A program made the position numbers and the translations under genes. From Simplicispira suum (GTDB lineage: Bacteria > Pseudomonadota > Gammaproteobacteria > Burkholderiales > Burkholderiaceae_C): 64,000 nucleotides of DNA. Of this stretch, positions 32,958 through 41,774 are shown in pieces (positions within the stretch are counted from its first letter, which is position 1; every line of letters begins with the position of its first letter). Below the pieces are notes generated by a model. That model saw only the letters and a list, made by a program, of their open reading frames with translations, had not been told where the DNA came from and ran no database searches. Location of the stretch: assembly GCF_003008595.1 (NCBI RefSeq), contig NZ_CP027669.1, forward strand, positions 3,853,217 through 3,917,216. The letters are read 5' to 3'.

Positions 32958-33869
32958 ATGTTTGACTACGCCGCCCTGGAAGCGCTCGCAGCCGTACTGC
33001 GCGAAGGCAGTTTCGAGCGCGCAGCGCGGCGCCTGCATGTCACGCCTTCGGCGATTTCGCAGCGCATCAAGCAGTTGGAAGAACGCATGGGGCAGGTGCT
33101 GGTGCTGCGCGGCTCGCCCTGCACCGGCACCGACGCCGGACGGCAGCTGTGCCTGCACTTTGAGCAGGTCGCCATGCTGGAAAACGGCCTGCGGCGAAGC
33201 CACCCTTCCCTGCACGACGGCCAGGGCGCAGCCGCGCCCACGCTTCAGCTGGCGGTCAATGCCGACTCCCTGTCCACCTGGTTCATGGATGCCATGGCGG
33301 CTTTTGCCGACGCGGGCAATGAGCTGCTGGATCTGCGCATTGACGACCAGGACCACACCGCCCAGCGGCTGCGCGATGGCGAAGTGCTCGCAGCTGTAAC
33401 GGCGTCCCGAACCAGCATTGCGGGCTGCAACAGCTGGCCCCTGGGCTCCATGGCCTACGTAGCGGCCGCGAGCCCCGCTTTTGCTGCACGCCACTGGCCA
33501 CAAGGCGCGAGTGCCCATGCGCTGGCTGCTGCCCCCATGCTCAGCTTCGGCCCCAAGGACCGGCTGCAGGAGCAGTGGCTGCAAGCCCAGGGCCTGCCCG
33601 CACGCGCACACCCGCCGCGCCACTATGTGCCCTCGAACGACGGCTACGTGCGTGGGTGTGAGCGCGGCCTGGGCTGGGGCATGCATCCGGTGGCTTTGAT
33701 CGAGAGCCAATTGGCGTCGGGCCGGCTCGTCCCGGTGGTGCCCGGTGCGCGCTTGTCCATTCCGCTGTTCTGGGTGCATCTGCGCAGCGCGCAGGCACCG
33801 CTGGAGCGATTGACCCAGTGCGTCATGGCGGCAGCCCGCAAGTCTTTGACACCCGATACGGGGGAATGA
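32958..33869 (+). CDS. argP: LysR-type activator ArgP/LysG
   Basis: A 303-residue LysR regulator. The helix-turn-helix covers residues 1-60 (ALAAVLREGSFERAARRL; TPSAISQRIKQLEERMG). The effector domain, about residues 90-290, has FGPKDRLQEQWL and the ArgP-type GWGMHPVALI. ArgP activates argO in response to arginine and is antagonised by lysine. Its divergence from argO supports the assignment. It is convergent with yciH, with 3 bases between the stops. Confidence 0.9.
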   Translation: MFDYAALEALAAVLREGSFERAARRLHVTPSAISQRIKQLEERMGQVLVLRGSPCTGTDAGRQLCLHFEQVAMLENGLRRSHPSLHDGQGAAAPTLQLAVNADSLSTWFMDAMAAFADAGNELLDLRIDDQDHTAQRLRDGEVLAAVTASRTSIAGCNSWPLGSMAYVAAASPAFAARHWPQGASAHALAAAPMLSFGPKDRLQEQWLQAQGLPARAHPPRHYVPSNDGYVRGCERGLGWGMHPVALIESQLASGRLVPVVPGARLSIPLFWVHLRSAQAPLERLTQCVMAAARKSLTPDTGE

Positions 33870-33872
33870 CGA

Positions 33873-34241
33873 TCAAGCGGCGCGTTTTGTGCGCAGGCCG
33901 CGTGCAGCCAGCTCGGCCAGCACGCGTTCCATATGCTCGCCCTGCAGTTCAATCACACCGTCCTTGAGCGTACCGCCCACACCGCAGGCGGTCTTGAGAG
34001 CGCGGGCGAGATCCGCCATCGCGCCTTGCTCCAGCGCCAGCCCCCGCACCACGGTAACGGCCTTGCCACGCCGCCCCTTGGTCTCGCAACACACACGAGC
34101 GGTGCCGTCGCCGGCCGGCACAGGCCTGGCCTGCGCGCACACACAGTCGGAGACTGCCTGGCGGCACGCCGGACACATGCGGCCGGAATCGGTGGAGTAG
34201 ACCAGCCCGCCCAGGTCCGAGAGCGAAGACTTGCGGCTCAC
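33873..34241 (-). CDS. yciH: SUI1/YciH-family translation factor-like protein
   Basis: A 122-residue protein. The SUI1 domain fills the C-terminal 80 residues (GRRGKAVTVVRGL; KTACGVGGTLKDGVIELQGEH). A short N-terminal segment holds two CxxC-like pairs (CPACRQAVSDCVC), perhaps a zinc site. YciH can influence start-site fidelity and is called a stress-response translation inhibitor. Start: a GTG at 34241 overlapping the stop of the DUF2721 gene (GTGA). Confidence 0.85.
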   Translation of the reverse strand: MSRKSSLSDLGGLVYSTDSGRMCPACRQAVSDCVCAQARPVPAGDGTARVCCETKGRRGKAVTVVRGLALEQGAMADLARALKTACGVGGTLKDGVIELQGEHMERVLAELAARGLRTKRAA

Positions 34242-34693
34242 GGATGCCTCGGTCTGCGGCCGAAATTGAGAATGCGGGTGGCGGCAACCGTCTCCACAAA
34301 GAACAGCACCAGTGCCAGCAAAAACGACATCACGCCGGCCAGAAAGCTGCCCACTGCCCAGCTGGGGCTGTCGAACTCTGTGGTCTGTCCGAGGAACAGA
34401 AAAAGGATGGTCAGGCCGATGAGAAATCCGCACAGTGTGAGCAGACCAATGCACAAGGTGACCAGCCAGCCGCGCGTACGCAGCAACGCCAACTCGCGAT
34501 AAATGCTTGGCGGAACCGGCCCTTGTGCCGCGCTATGCAAGAACGCCTCCAGCACCCGCGCGCGGTCGACGATGCGCGCCAGACGGTGGGCCACCGTACC
34601 GATCATTCCCGACACCGCCGTCAGCAAAAACACCGGCGCTACCGCCAACTGGATGCTGTGGACAATGGCGCCCGGATCGTAGACAAGGTTCAT
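34238..34693 (-). CDS. DUF2721 membrane protein
   Basis: A 151-residue protein with three helices: residues 10-32, 75-100 and 110-135. It has the family pattern IQLAVAPVFLLTAVSGMIGTV near the N-terminus and the RTRGWLVTLCIGLLTLCGFLIG helix, as in DUF2721 proteins. Function unknown. It is coupled to yciH by a 4-bp overlap and is divergent from the helicase gene. Confidence 0.75.
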   Translation of the reverse strand: MNLVYDPGAIVHSIQLAVAPVFLLTAVSGMIGTVAHRLARIVDRARVLEAFLHSAAQGPVPPSIYRELALLRTRGWLVTLCIGLLTLCGFLIGLTILFLFLGQTTEFDSPSWAVGSFLAGVMSFLLALVLFFVETVAATRILNFGRRPRHP

Positions 34694-34809
34694 GCCGCGC
34701 GATTATGGCGGCTGGCGCACAATCCCCGGCTGCTCTCAGCACGTATTTGGGCCCTCCAGCGCCTAAAGCCTTTTTTCTGCCATCTGCTCCTTCACTGCTC
34801 CCGCATCCC

Positions 34810-36078
34810 ATGCCATTTTCTGCCCTTGGGCTCTTATCCACTCTCGCGCAAGCAGCCCAAGCCAAGGGATACGCCACCCCGACGCAGGTACAGACCGACA
34901 TGCTCCCCGCCGTGCTGCAAGGGCGCGACGTGCTGGCCCAGGCACCCACAGGCTCGGGCAAGACGGCTGCCTTCGCCCTGCCCTTGCTCCAGCGCCTGGC
35001 GCAAGCGCCCCATGTGCAACCGCGCCCGGTGCATGCCTTGGTGCTGGTACCCACGCGCGAGCTGGCGGTGCAGGTGGCCGCCGTGCTGCGCGACTTTGCC
35101 GTTGCCCTGCCCCGGCGCGTTGAAGTTGCACTGGCCTTTGGCGGCGTCTCGATCAACCCACAAATGATGGCGCTGCGCGGCGGCGCCGACGTCGTCGTGG
35201 CCACACCGGGGCGACTGCTGGACCTGGTGGAACACAACGCCTTGCGCCTGGACCAGGTGCAGACCCTGGTGCTGGACGAAGCCGACCGGCTGCTGGACCT
35301 GGGCTTTGCCGACGAGTTGGCGCGCGTGCTGGCACTGCTGCCGGCGGCGCGGCAAAACCTGCTGCTCTCGGCCACCTTTCCCGGCAAAGTGCAGGCGCTT
35401 GCCCAGGCCTTGCTGCGCGAGCCGGTACGCATCCGGGTGGATGCACCTGCCGAGACGCCGGACATCGTGCAGCGCAGCATCGCTGTGGACGCAGCCAGGC
35501 GCACGCAGTTGCTGCGCCATTTGTTGCTGCAGGAAGGCTGGAGCCGGGTGCTGGTATTCGTGGCCACGCAATACGCGGCCGAACATGTGGCAGAAAAGCT
35601 CTACAAGGCGGGCATTTTTGCCACTCCGTTTCACGGCGGCTTGAGCCAGGGGGCGCGCCGCCAGGTGCTCGATGAATTCAAAGCCGAGCGCTGGCAGGTC
35701 GTGCTGACCACCGATCTGGCCGCGCGCGGCCTCGACATTGCGCAACTGCCGGCCGTCGTCAACTTCGATCTGCCGCGATCACCGTCTGACTATGTCCACC
35801 GCATTGGCCGCACCGGACGCGCGGGTGAGGCCGGCCTGGCGCTGAGCTTTGTCACGCCCGAGGGCGAAGCGCATATGCGCCTGATTGAAAAGCGCCTGGG
35901 CGTCCAGTTCGAGCGCGAGCGACTGGCCGGATTTGAGCCCAGCACGGAGCCGGCCACGTCCAGCGCCAACGCCGATGCGGGCGCCGGCGGCATCAAGGGC
36001 AAACGCCCGAGCAAAAAAGACAAGCTGCGTGCAGCAGGCCTGCTGCCGCCGCTGGATCGCTCGCCGGGCGGCACCTGA
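34810..36078 (+). CDS. rhlE: DEAD-box RNA helicase, RhlE type
   Basis: A 422-residue ATP-dependent RNA helicase. The motifs in order are Q (YATPTQVQ), I (APTGSGKT), Ia (PTRELAVQ), II (VLDEADRLLDLGF), III (SATFP), V (TTDLAARGLDIAQLP) and VI (HRIGRTGRAG). The C-terminal tail (about 45 residues) ends with basic KGKRPSKKDKLR, which fits RNA binding. RhlE proteins act in ribosome assembly and RNA turnover. The ATG at 34810 is preferred because the helicase core starts 12 residues later; a frame from 34507 adds non-homologous sequence. Confidence 0.9.
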   Translation: MPFSALGLLSTLAQAAQAKGYATPTQVQTDMLPAVLQGRDVLAQAPTGSGKTAAFALPLLQRLAQAPHVQPRPVHALVLVPTRELAVQVAAVLRDFAVALPRRVEVALAFGGVSINPQMMALRGGADVVVATPGRLLDLVEHNALRLDQVQTLVLDEADRLLDLGFADELARVLALLPAARQNLLLSATFPGKVQALAQALLREPVRIRVDAPAETPDIVQRSIAVDAARRTQLLRHLLLQEGWSRVLVFVATQYAAEHVAEKLYKAGIFATPFHGGLSQGARRQVLDEFKAERWQVVLTTDLAARGLDIAQLPAVVNFDLPRSPSDYVHRIGRTGRAGEAGLALSFVTPEGEAHMRLIEKRLGVQFERERLAGFEPSTEPATSSANADAGAGGIKGKRPSKKDKLRAAGLLPPLDRSPGGT

Positions 36079-36080
36079 GC

Positions 36081-36416
36081 TCAATCGCCCAGGTAAGGCG
36101 CGGCGGTGGGCGGCACGCCGTCGTCCACCTGCGGGCGTGCTGGCCGCCGGGCCGGGCGGGCCAGAAGCTCCAGATAAAACTGCCCGGCCTGGGCAGCCAC
36201 GGCGCTGTCGATCAAGCCCATCACATCGCCCAGGGCCACTACGGCAGGCTCTTGCGGGGGCACGGCGAAGCGGCAGTCGAAATCCCAAAAATCGGAGCCC
36301 TCGGGGAGCTTCTTGCCACGCTCGCGGCGCAGGTATTTGCGGATTTCGTGTTTGATGGCTTCGAGGCGCCGGTCGGGATGCTGCCCTTCGGCATGCAGGG
36401 CAAAAGTTTTCTTCAT
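36081..36416 (-). CDS. DUF6172 family protein
   Basis: A 111-residue protein with the family block KKTFALHAEGQHPDRRLEAI, KHEIRKYLRRERGKKLPEG and DFWDFDCRFA. The function is unknown. The pattern of conserved basic and aromatic residues suggests a nucleic-acid or ribosome-associated role, but that is a guess. The ATG at 36416 is chosen over a TTG two codons upstream. It is convergent with the helicase gene, with two bases between the stop codons. Confidence 0.75.
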   Translation of the reverse strand: MKKTFALHAEGQHPDRRLEAIKHEIRKYLRRERGKKLPEGSDFWDFDCRFAVPPQEPAVVALGDVMGLIDSAVAAQAGQFYLELLARPARRPARPQVDDGVPPTAAPYLGD

Positions 36417-36516
36417 GGCCAATGGTACCGCCTTGCACCCACTGCCCTAGTGGCCCATGTCCACGTGGTTTACACAAAATGTCACAATAGAATCCTATTC
36501 GCTTCGCCTACTTACG

Positions 36517-37803
36517 ATGACCGACTTGACCCAATTGCTGCACGCTCTGCCCGGCGCTGTGCTGCTGAGTCGAAATGACGTGATCGTCTACGCCAATCAC
36601 GCAAGTGCTGCGCTGTTGGAAGCGGCTTCGCCGCAGGCCTTGCTCGGGCACACGACCAACGAGTTCGTGCATCCACTGGACAAGCAGCGCTCCAGTGAGC
36701 GCATCCATCGGGTCAGCGAATCGGCCGATGCAGGCGCCGGCACTCCCAACAAGCCATCGGAATTTCGCATTCACACCTGCCGGGGGAACTTGCGCATGGT
36801 GCTGATCTCCAGCGTCGCTGTCGAAGTGGATGGCGCTCCCGCCGTGCTGATGTGCGGCATGGACATGACGCACCAGAGCGAAATTCAGGAACAGCTGCGC
36901 GAGAGCGAGCAGAACTTCCGGCGCCTTTTCGAGAGCATGCAGGATGTGTACTACCGCACCGACGCCCAGGGCGTGGTGCAGCATGTGGGTCCCGGCGTGC
37001 GCCGGGTGCTGGGCTACGAGCCGCACGAAATCGAAGGCCACACCGCTGAAGCCTATTACCCCCAAAGCAGCGACCGCGACGCCTTCAAAGCAGCGATTGC
37101 GACGCACGGAGAGGTGGCAGATTTTTCCGGGCAAATGGTGCGAAAGGATGGGCGGGTGATCGACATTTCGATCAGCAGCCACGCCTTGTTCGATCACAAC
37201 GGCGAGTTTGCGGGCATCGAAGGCATTTACCGCGACGTGACGCAGCGCAAAAACCTGGAGCGCGAACTGCAGCGCCTGGCCACCACCGACATGCTGACCG
37301 GCATGACCAACCGGCGTGCGTTTCTCGATCTCGCCGAGCGCACCTATGCGCAGTCGCGTCGCAAAGGAACGGCCATGTGCCTGCTGATGCTCGACCTGGA
37401 CCATTTCAAAAGCGTCAACGACCGCTTCGGCCACCTGGAAGGCGACCGCGTGCTGGTGGCTTTTACCCAGGCGGTGCGCGCGCAACTGCGTGGCAGCGAC
37501 ACCGTGGGACGCCTGGGCGGCGAAGAGTTCTGTGTGCTGCTGCCGCAGACCGATACCGCCAGCGCTGCCGAGGTGGCTACGCGGATTCTTGCCGGTACCC
37601 GGGCGATGCGCCTTGAAACGGTCGCAGGCGAAGCTTTTTCCATCACGGTGAGCGCGGGGCTGGCCACGCTGCTCGCTTCAGACAAGAGCCTTCACCGGTT
37701 GCTCGATCGCGCCGACCAGTCGCTCTACAGCGCCAAGCGCAGCGGACGTGATCGACTCGCGATCGATGTCTCAACGGACGATCCGGGCGCCCTCACCCTT
37801 TGA
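36517..37803 (+). CDS. PAS-PAS-GGDEF diguanylate cyclase
   Basis: A 428-residue cytoplasmic sensor enzyme making cyclic di-GMP. PAS-like domains cover about residues 5-120 and 135-250 (the second with GVRRVLGYEPHEIEGHT and a PAC segment ending IYRDVTQRKNLE). The GGDEF domain (about 255-415) has the active-site GGEEF and the product-inhibition site RGSD five residues earlier. No membrane helices are present, so the signal should be intracellular. An ATG at 36457 would add 20 residues; TAGAAT at 36487 fits a -10 element, which favours the later start. Confidence 0.88.
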   Translation: MTDLTQLLHALPGAVLLSRNDVIVYANHASAALLEAASPQALLGHTTNEFVHPLDKQRSSERIHRVSESADAGAGTPNKPSEFRIHTCRGNLRMVLISSVAVEVDGAPAVLMCGMDMTHQSEIQEQLRESEQNFRRLFESMQDVYYRTDAQGVVQHVGPGVRRVLGYEPHEIEGHTAEAYYPQSSDRDAFKAAIATHGEVADFSGQMVRKDGRVIDISISSHALFDHNGEFAGIEGIYRDVTQRKNLERELQRLATTDMLTGMTNRRAFLDLAERTYAQSRRKGTAMCLLMLDLDHFKSVNDRFGHLEGDRVLVAFTQAVRAQLRGSDTVGRLGGEEFCVLLPQTDTASAAEVATRILAGTRAMRLETVAGEAFSITVSAGLATLLASDKSLHRLLDRADQSLYSAKRSGRDRLAIDVSTDDPGALTL

Positions 37804-37805
37804 AA

Positions 37806-37869
37806 ATTTAAGCTAAATAAGCCTCTAGCGCTTATTCCATAAGCGTTAGCAGCTATCAATTCAATAGTG
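37806..37869. repeat. Dispersed palindromic repeat, copy 5
   Basis: GCCTCTAGCGCTTAT and ATAAGCGTTAGCAGCTATC are the two halves, separated by three bases. It lies between two converging genes and could serve as a terminator for both. Confidence 0.8.
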
Positions 37870-37910
37870 GTGAATGACCTGCCCCGCCGCGCGGCAGGCC
37901 GCTTCAGTAT

Positions 37911-38138
37911 TCAGTAATGCGGCGGAAGTTCATCGCGTGGGTCGCGCGGCTGGCTGCCCTCGCCATCGGGCGAGCGCTGGCGCAACTGCACCACTTCACG
38001 CGCCAACTGGTCGATCTGATCGCGCTGCCGGTAGATGACAAGGTTGAGTTCGTCCAGCAGGTCTTCCATGTAGCTGAGCTTGACCTCCAGGTTCTCCAGC
38101 CGCGCTGCGGTGTGCAGATCGGACCCAATGCCAGCCAT
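37911..38138 (-). CDS. slyX: SlyX-family protein
   Basis: A 75-residue coiled-coil protein with the SlyX pattern ARLENLEVKLSYMEDLLDEL followed by IYRQRDQIDQLAREV. Its function is unknown. It forms small helical oligomers in structures of relatives. A GTG at 38147 overlapping the aminotransferase stop is an alternative start, and I cannot separate the two by ribosome site. It follows the aminotransferase gene directly. Confidence 0.85.
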   Translation of the reverse strand: MAGIGSDLHTAARLENLEVKLSYMEDLLDELNLVIYRQRDQIDQLAREVVQLRQRSPDGEGSQPRDPRDELPPHY

Positions 38139-38143
38139 ACGGC

Positions 38144-39340
38144 TCACAGCGCCTGCGCCAGGCGCGCCACGCCTTCGCGGATTTTTTCCACATCGGCCGT
38201 GGCGAACGACAGGCGCAGGGTGGCGCTGTCGGGCTGGGCGCAGAAGAACGGCGTGCCCGGCACAAAAGCCACGCCCTTTTCAATGGCGCGCTTGGCAAAC
38301 GCATTGCCGTCTGCCACCTTGCCGCCTGCGCCGGTCAGGCGCGCCCAGACAAACAGCCCGCCTTGGGGCTGCACGAACGCGATGGCTTGGCCCAGGTCTT
38401 TGCGCAGCGCGTCGCCCATGGCCTGGGCGCGCTCGGCGTACACGGCGCGCATCCGGGTCAGCGTTCCGGGCAAGCGCCCGGCCTTGAGGTATTGCGCCGC
38501 CGTGGCCTGGGCAAAGGTGCTCGTGGCGGCGTCGCTGAACTGCTTGCACATGGTGGCCTTGGCCAGCAGCTCGGGCGGGGCCACCAGCCAACCCACGCGC
38601 AGGCCGGGCGAGAGCACCTTGCTGAGCGATCCGCAGTGCGCCAACAGATCGCGGCTACCGGGCACCTGTGCCGAGAGCGCGAGCAGGCTGGGCGGTGGCG
38701 CCTCGCCGAAGTACAGGTCGCCATAGGGGTCGTCCTCCACCACCAGGGTGTTGTACTTCACCGCCAGCTCCAACACCTTTTTGCGGCGATCGAGGGGCAG
38801 CAGCGCACCGCTGGGGTTGCCGAAGGTGGGAATCAGGTAGACAAACTTGGGCTTGTGCTCGGCGATCAGCTGCTCCAGCACATCGGTTTGCACGCCGTCT
38901 GCATCGATGGGCGCGCTGATCAGCTCGGCACCGTAGAGGCGAAAGCACTGAATGGTGGCCAGAAAGGTCGGACCTTCGACAATGACTTTGTCACCGGGGC
39001 TGATCAGGGTTTTGCCCAGCAAATCAAGCGCCTGCTGGCTGCCGGTGGTGACGATGAGATTTTCGGGCGCCAGCGCTGCAGCACCCTTGCTCGTCATGAA
39101 CGCGCTGATCTGCTCGCGCAGCGGCTGGTAGCCCTCGGTGGCGCCGTACTGCAGCGCAGCGCCTGGCTCCTGGTCGAGGGCCGCGTTGCTGGCGGCGCGA
39201 ATGCCGTCCACGTCAAACATGGCGCTGTCCGGAAAACCGCCGGCAAAACTGATGATGCCGGGCTTGCCCAGCAGCTTGAAAAGCTCGCGGATGGCAGAGG
39301 TTTCTACGTTGTTCAGGCGGTCGGCAAATTGCAGCGGCAT
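38144..39340 (-). CDS. PLP-dependent aminotransferase, LysN/2-aminoadipate type
   Basis: A 398-residue class I/II aminotransferase. The pyridoxal lysine is in CGSLSKVLSPGLRVGWL. Other landmarks are ISFAGGFPDSAMFD at the N-terminus, GNPSGALLP and VVEDDPYGDLYF. This subgroup transaminates 2-aminoadipate, kynurenine or aromatic and branched-chain amino acids; the exact substrate is unclear. The ATG at 39340 precedes the family-typical start (QFADRLNNVETSAIRELFK). It is divergent from the DUF2164 gene. Confidence 0.87.
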   Translation of the reverse strand: MPLQFADRLNNVETSAIRELFKLLGKPGIISFAGGFPDSAMFDVDGIRAASNAALDQEPGAALQYGATEGYQPLREQISAFMTSKGAAALAPENLIVTTGSQQALDLLGKTLISPGDKVIVEGPTFLATIQCFRLYGAELISAPIDADGVQTDVLEQLIAEHKPKFVYLIPTFGNPSGALLPLDRRKKVLELAVKYNTLVVEDDPYGDLYFGEAPPPSLLALSAQVPGSRDLLAHCGSLSKVLSPGLRVGWLVAPPELLAKATMCKQFSDAATSTFAQATAAQYLKAGRLPGTLTRMRAVYAERAQAMGDALRKDLGQAIAFVQPQGGLFVWARLTGAGGKVADGNAFAKRAIEKGVAFVPGTPFFCAQPDSATLRLSFATADVEKIREGVARLAQAL

Positions 39341-39443
39341 GGTGGGGTCTCGGTGGTGTCTGGCGATAGTCTGGCCGCAATTGTCCCAAAACAGCGCGCG
39401 GGATTCCTGCGTTCGCCCAGGCAGCGCCCGTAGACTTGCTGCC

Positions 39444-39707
39444 ATGTCCATTGAACTGCCCAAAGAAGCCCGCAGCGCGGCCATTGCCTCCATCGAGCGC
39501 TACTTCCTGGAAGAGCATGGCGAGCGCATCGGCAACATGGCTGCCGGCGCCCTGTTGAACTTCTTCCTCGCCGACATTGGCCCTGCCGTCTACAACCTGG
39601 CGGTGGCGCAGGCGCAGGAGCGCATGCAGGCGCGGGTGGCGGACCTCGACATTGAACTGCATGCAGAGGCGTTCACCTGGTGGACCCAACGCAAAGGAAA
39701 ACCCTGA
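39444..39707 (+). CDS. DUF2164 family protein
   Basis: An 87-residue protein with the DUF2164 pattern SIERYFLEEHGERIGNMAAG followed by LLNFFLADIGPAVYNLAVAQA. No function is known. It is short, helical and cytoplasmic. It is followed 3 bases later by the broken araC-type gene, so the two may once have been an operon. Confidence 0.8.
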   Translation: MSIELPKEARSAAIASIERYFLEEHGERIGNMAAGALLNFFLADIGPAVYNLAVAQAQERMQARVADLDIELHAEAFTWWTQRKGKP

Positions 39708-39803
39708 TTCATGCCAGCCGCCATGGACACGCCATCCACCGCACCACGCGCGGCCTATGTGCGCCGCATCAACGGTGTGCTGGACCATATCAACGCGCAC
39801 TTA

Positions 39804-40916
39804 TTGATCCGGCCCTGTGAAGTATTAAGCCGCGTAGCGAACTCGGCGATCCTGGAAGTAGCCAATAACCCGTTCCGGGTTTTGCTCCAGCATCGCCATA
39901 TGATCGTTCGCGGCCTCGCGTAACTTGGCCTTGGTTCTGACCGGTACGCGCTTGCCCATCTCTTGCTTCAAATCCGCATTGAGCCGCTCTTCTGGGTTGA
40001 GCTGTGGGCTGTAGCTGGGCAGGTAGAACAGCTCAATTTGGTCTTTGTGTTCGGCCACCCAAGCCTTCACCAGCTTGCTGTGATGCACACGCAAATTGTC
40101 CAGAATCAGAAAGACTTTTTTACCTGCATCCTTGATCAAGGCTTGCAGGAATTCAATGAGCTTGTCGGCGTCAAACGCCTCGTCAATGATCATCCAGCGC
40201 GTCTTGCCCTGGTTGGTCACAGTTGCAATCATGGAGAGCTTGTGGCGGGTGCCGCCAATAGCCATGGTCACTGGCGTTTTGCCTGTCGGCGCATAGCTTC
40301 TGCCGCGCACATCCGTGTTGACCAAAGCGGTCTCATCGCCCCAGTGAATTTCGGCCCCTTCAGCTCTGGCGCGCTGCTCGATGCCGGGGTACTCGCCCTC
40401 CAACCAAGCCTGGACTGCGGCAGGGCTTTGCTCGTACGCACGCTTGATTGGTTTTTGCGGTGTGAAGCCCCAGCGGGTGAGGTACTTGCCGACACTACGA
40501 ACCTGTAGTTTCATGCCAAATTCTTGTTCGATCAATTGGCCCACGGCCGCTCGGCTCCACAGGTGAAAGTCCATCTTGAGTTGCTCGGGACGCTTGTCGA
40601 TGATCATTCTTTGAATCGTCTCTTCTTGCGTTTGACTGAGGACCCGGCCATCGCCTGGGCTACGCCCGCGCAAGGCGGGCCGAATAGCGCTCCAGCCGCC
40701 GGCTTCAAAGAGGTCAATCGCGGCGCGCACCGGCGGGTAGCTCAACCCTGTCATCGCCACGATTTGCATGATCTTGATGCCTTTCTTGTGCAGCCGCACG
40801 ACTTGCTTGCGGCGCTCGTGAAGTTGCTCCAGTGTTTGCTTTCTTGCGTTTTCTTTTTCCATGGGCTTCTGACCATCAAACGCACATAAAATTCATACTT
40901 TATTGGGCCTTATCTA
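39804..40916 (-). mobile_element. IS630-family insertion sequence
   Basis: The element is 1,113 bp with imperfect terminal inverted repeats (TTGATCCGGCCC on the left; TAGATAAGGCCC read inward from the right; further matches AAGTAT at the same distance). It is flanked by TA direct repeats at 39802-39803 and 40917-40918, the target duplication of the Tc1/mariner-IS630 group. The transposase gene is intact. Confidence 0.9.
39825..40862 (-). CDS. IS630-family transposase
   Basis: A 345-residue DDE transposase. The N-terminal helix-turn-helix region (IMQIVAMTGLSYPPVRAAID) is followed by the catalytic domain. The acidic triad is visible in HWGDETAL, LILDNLRVHH and NPEERLNADLK. The single uninterrupted frame fits an active or recently active element; many IS630 relatives need a frameshift. 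It is encoded on the strand opposite to the araC gene that it interrupts. Confidence 0.92.
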   Translation of the reverse strand: MEKENARKQTLEQLHERRKQVVRLHKKGIKIMQIVAMTGLSYPPVRAAIDLFEAGGWSAIRPALRGRSPGDGRVLSQTQEETIQRMIIDKRPEQLKMDFHLWSRAAVGQLIEQEFGMKLQVRSVGKYLTRWGFTPQKPIKRAYEQSPAAVQAWLEGEYPGIEQRARAEGAEIHWGDETALVNTDVRGRSYAPTGKTPVTMAIGGTRHKLSMIATVTNQGKTRWMIIDEAFDADKLIEFLQALIKDAGKKVFLILDNLRVHHSKLVKAWVAEHKDQIELFYLPSYSPQLNPEERLNADLKQEMGKRVPVRTKAKLREAANDHMAMLEQNPERVIGYFQDRRVRYAA

Positions 40917-41774
40917 TAGGCGACACGCTGGATCTGCAAACGCTGGCCGCTGTGGCGCATTTTTCGCCCTGGCACTTTCACCGCATCTTCCAGGCAATGA
41001 CGGGCGAAACGCTTGCCGATTGCGTTCGCCGCCTGCGCCTGGAGGCCGCCGCTCAGCGGCTTCTGACGCGCCCACCCCGCAGCGCGCTTGCCGTCGCGCT
41101 GGCCGTCGGGTTTGCCTCACCCGAAGTGTTTGCGCGCGCCTTCAAGGCGTACTTCGGAAGCACCCCCACAGAGTGGCGGCGCGGAGCTTGGCGCGAATGG
41201 GCCACTCGACACGACGAAGCCTTCAGCAAGATTCATCAAGAAAAGCGCAAGCCGCATCAAGCCAGCGTCGCCGTCTTTCTTGATCATTGGCCGCAACCGG
41301 GCAGCTGCCTGGCCACAATCAATGAAAGATCTCCCATGCAAGTACAAGTCAAGACCCTGCCTGCCATGCGCCTGGCCTATATGCGGTCCACCGGCCCCTA
41401 CGGCGGCGGCCACATCGGCAAGTTGTGGGCGCGCTTTGCCGCCTGGTGCGCAGCCGAAGGCCCCATGACGCAGCGCCAGACCACCTACGGCATCGGACAG
41501 GACAACCCGGCAATTGCGCCCGCCGACAAGCTGCGCTACGACTGCTGCGTGGCGGTGGGCGAGAGCTTCCTGCCCCAGGGTGAAGTGGGCGTACAGGATT
41601 TTTCGGGTGGACGCTATGCCTGCGCACCCTTCAAGGGCACCAGCGCGCAAATACACGCAGCGTGGATGCAGATGTACGGCCAATGGCTGCCCGAAAGCGG
41701 CTGGCAGGCAGACGACAAGCCCGGCGTCGAGGTCTACGGCGAAGACTTCGAGATGGACCCCGCGACCGGGATCT